5,959 bases of DNA. Source: Euryarchaeota archaeon UBA495. Its GTDB lineage: Archaea; Thermoplasmatota; Poseidoniia; Poseidoniales; Poseidoniaceae. Shown here in pieces: positions 5,433-5,959 of the stretch. Each line of letters begins with the position of its first letter. Position 1 is the first letter of the stretch. Below the pieces are notes generated by a model. It saw only the letters and a list, made by a program, of their open reading frames with translations, ran no database searches and had not been told where the DNA came from. The DNA is taken from contig DALQ01000097.1 in the NCBI GenBank assembly GCA_002496845.1, positions 11,595 to 17,553 of the forward strand. Direction: 5' to 3'. The translations under genes were made by a program, and so were the position numbers.

Positions 5433-5959
5433 ATGAATATGTCCGGCGTCTCTGGCAATCCTCAACTCGCCATCTTCTTTGGTTCCCAAACCGGCAACGC
5501 CGAAGAATTGGCAGAAAAAACAGCGAAGATGTCCAAGGGCATGGGATTCGCCCCAGTCGTCCTTGACATGGACGGATTCAATCCAGCCCAGTTTGCAGAC
5601 TACAAGCGTGTGCTCATCATCACGTCCACATGGGGAGAGGGCGACATGCCCGACAACGCCGAGGACCTCTGGATGGCCACCAACGAGACCAACCCCCCGC
5701 TTGCCGGCGTGAGTTTCTCCGTGTGCGCCATCGGCGACACGTCCTACGACGAGTTCTGCAAAGCCGGCATCGACTGGGATCAGAAATTCGCGCAGCTGGG
5801 CGCCACGCGTGTGCACGACATCCAACTCTGCGATGTCGATTACGAACCGGTGTGGAAGTCGTGGGCCGATTCGGTGCTGCCGGTCATGCAAACCGTCGAC
5901 GGCGGGGAATACGACGAGAGCACAGCGGCTCCCTCCGACGCCGTGGTTGACGACACCTC
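5433..5959 (+). CDS. Flavodoxin-type FMN-binding protein, CysJ/diflavin-reductase-like (3' end outside window)
   Basis: Residues 1-175 are visible and the frame is still open at the window edge. The fold is a flavodoxin, which binds FMN for one- or two-electron transfer. The phosphate loop is GSQTGNAEELA (17-27). The first isoalloxazine-side loop is TSTWGEGDMPDNAEDLW (64-80). The second is IGDTSYDEFCKAGIDWDQKF (100-119), followed by LCDVDYEPVWKSW. These loops resemble the FMN domain of sulfite reductase flavoprotein CysJ and related diflavin reductases more than short flavodoxins. After about residue 155 the sequence turns acidic and low-complexity (DGGEYDESTAAPSDAVVDDT), which looks like a linker to a further domain, perhaps an NADPH/FAD reductase module. 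That domain is not in the window, so a free-standing flavodoxin remains possible. ATG 5433 is the first good start; ATG 5439 and GTG 5421 are alternatives. The only ribosome-site candidate is GTGGAAG (5421-5427), at the end of repeat copy 2. Confidence 0.92.
   Translation, partial: MNMSGVSGNPQLAIFFGSQTGNAEELAEKTAKMSKGMGFAPVVLDMDGFNPAQFADYKRVLIITSTWGEGDMPDNAEDLWMATNETNPPLAGVSFSVCAIGDTSYDEFCKAGIDWDQKFAQLGATRVHDIQLCDVDYEPVWKSWADSVLPVMQTVDGGEYDESTAAPSDAVVDDT

Noticed and set aside
5479..5712. Plus-strand frame of 77 codons within the flavodoxin-type gene
   Set aside because: It is out of frame with the FMN-loop motifs; the gene in the 5433 frame explains the region fully.
1..5959. CRISPR array, tRNA, rRNA, transposase, toxin-antitoxin or defence genes
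   Set aside because: None was seen. The three confident genes account for most of the window and none belongs to such a system.

Overview
The window looks like chromosomal DNA from a high-GC planktonic archaeon, most likely Marine Group II Euryarchaeota (Candidatus Poseidoniia). Three things point there. It carries a group II chaperonin (thermosome) subunit with archaeal signatures. It carries a very large secreted type I membrane protein with tandem Ig-like beta-sandwich repeats, N-glycosylation sequons and a Pro/Ala-rich cytoplasmic tail. The genes lie closely packed on one strand, with weak or absent Shine-Dalgarno sites. The lineage is an inference from protein style; no marker gene was searched.

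Layout. Bases 1-302 hold no gene I can call with confidence. Two antiparallel readings share the same codon register there, and a clear GGAGG-N5-ATG start signal on the minus strand points left. Bases 303-3641 (+) encode a 1112-residue surface protein: signal peptide, N-terminal Ig-like region, jelly-roll-like domain, five Ig-like repeats spaced about 107-128 residues apart, one transmembrane helix, and a cytoplasmic low-complexity tail ending in an aromatic motif. After a 64-base gap, 3706-5331 (+) encodes a complete 541-residue thermosome subunit with an odd ATP-loop residue (YDGTT where GDGTT is usual). A 101-base gap (5332-5432) contains an imperfect direct repeat just before the next gene. 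From 5433 to the window end (+) is the 5' part of a flavodoxin-type FMN protein related to the FMN domain of CysJ/diflavin reductases; it runs off the edge.

The three confident genes are co-directional, but their functions (cell surface, protein folding, electron transfer) do not form an obvious pathway. The window reads as ordinary core-genome neighbourhood rather than a defence or mobile system. I saw no tRNA, rRNA, CRISPR array, insertion sequence or integrase. The most useful second looks are the repeat element before the flavodoxin gene, the altered thermosome ATP loop, the C-terminal tail motif of the surface protein, and the ambiguous left edge.
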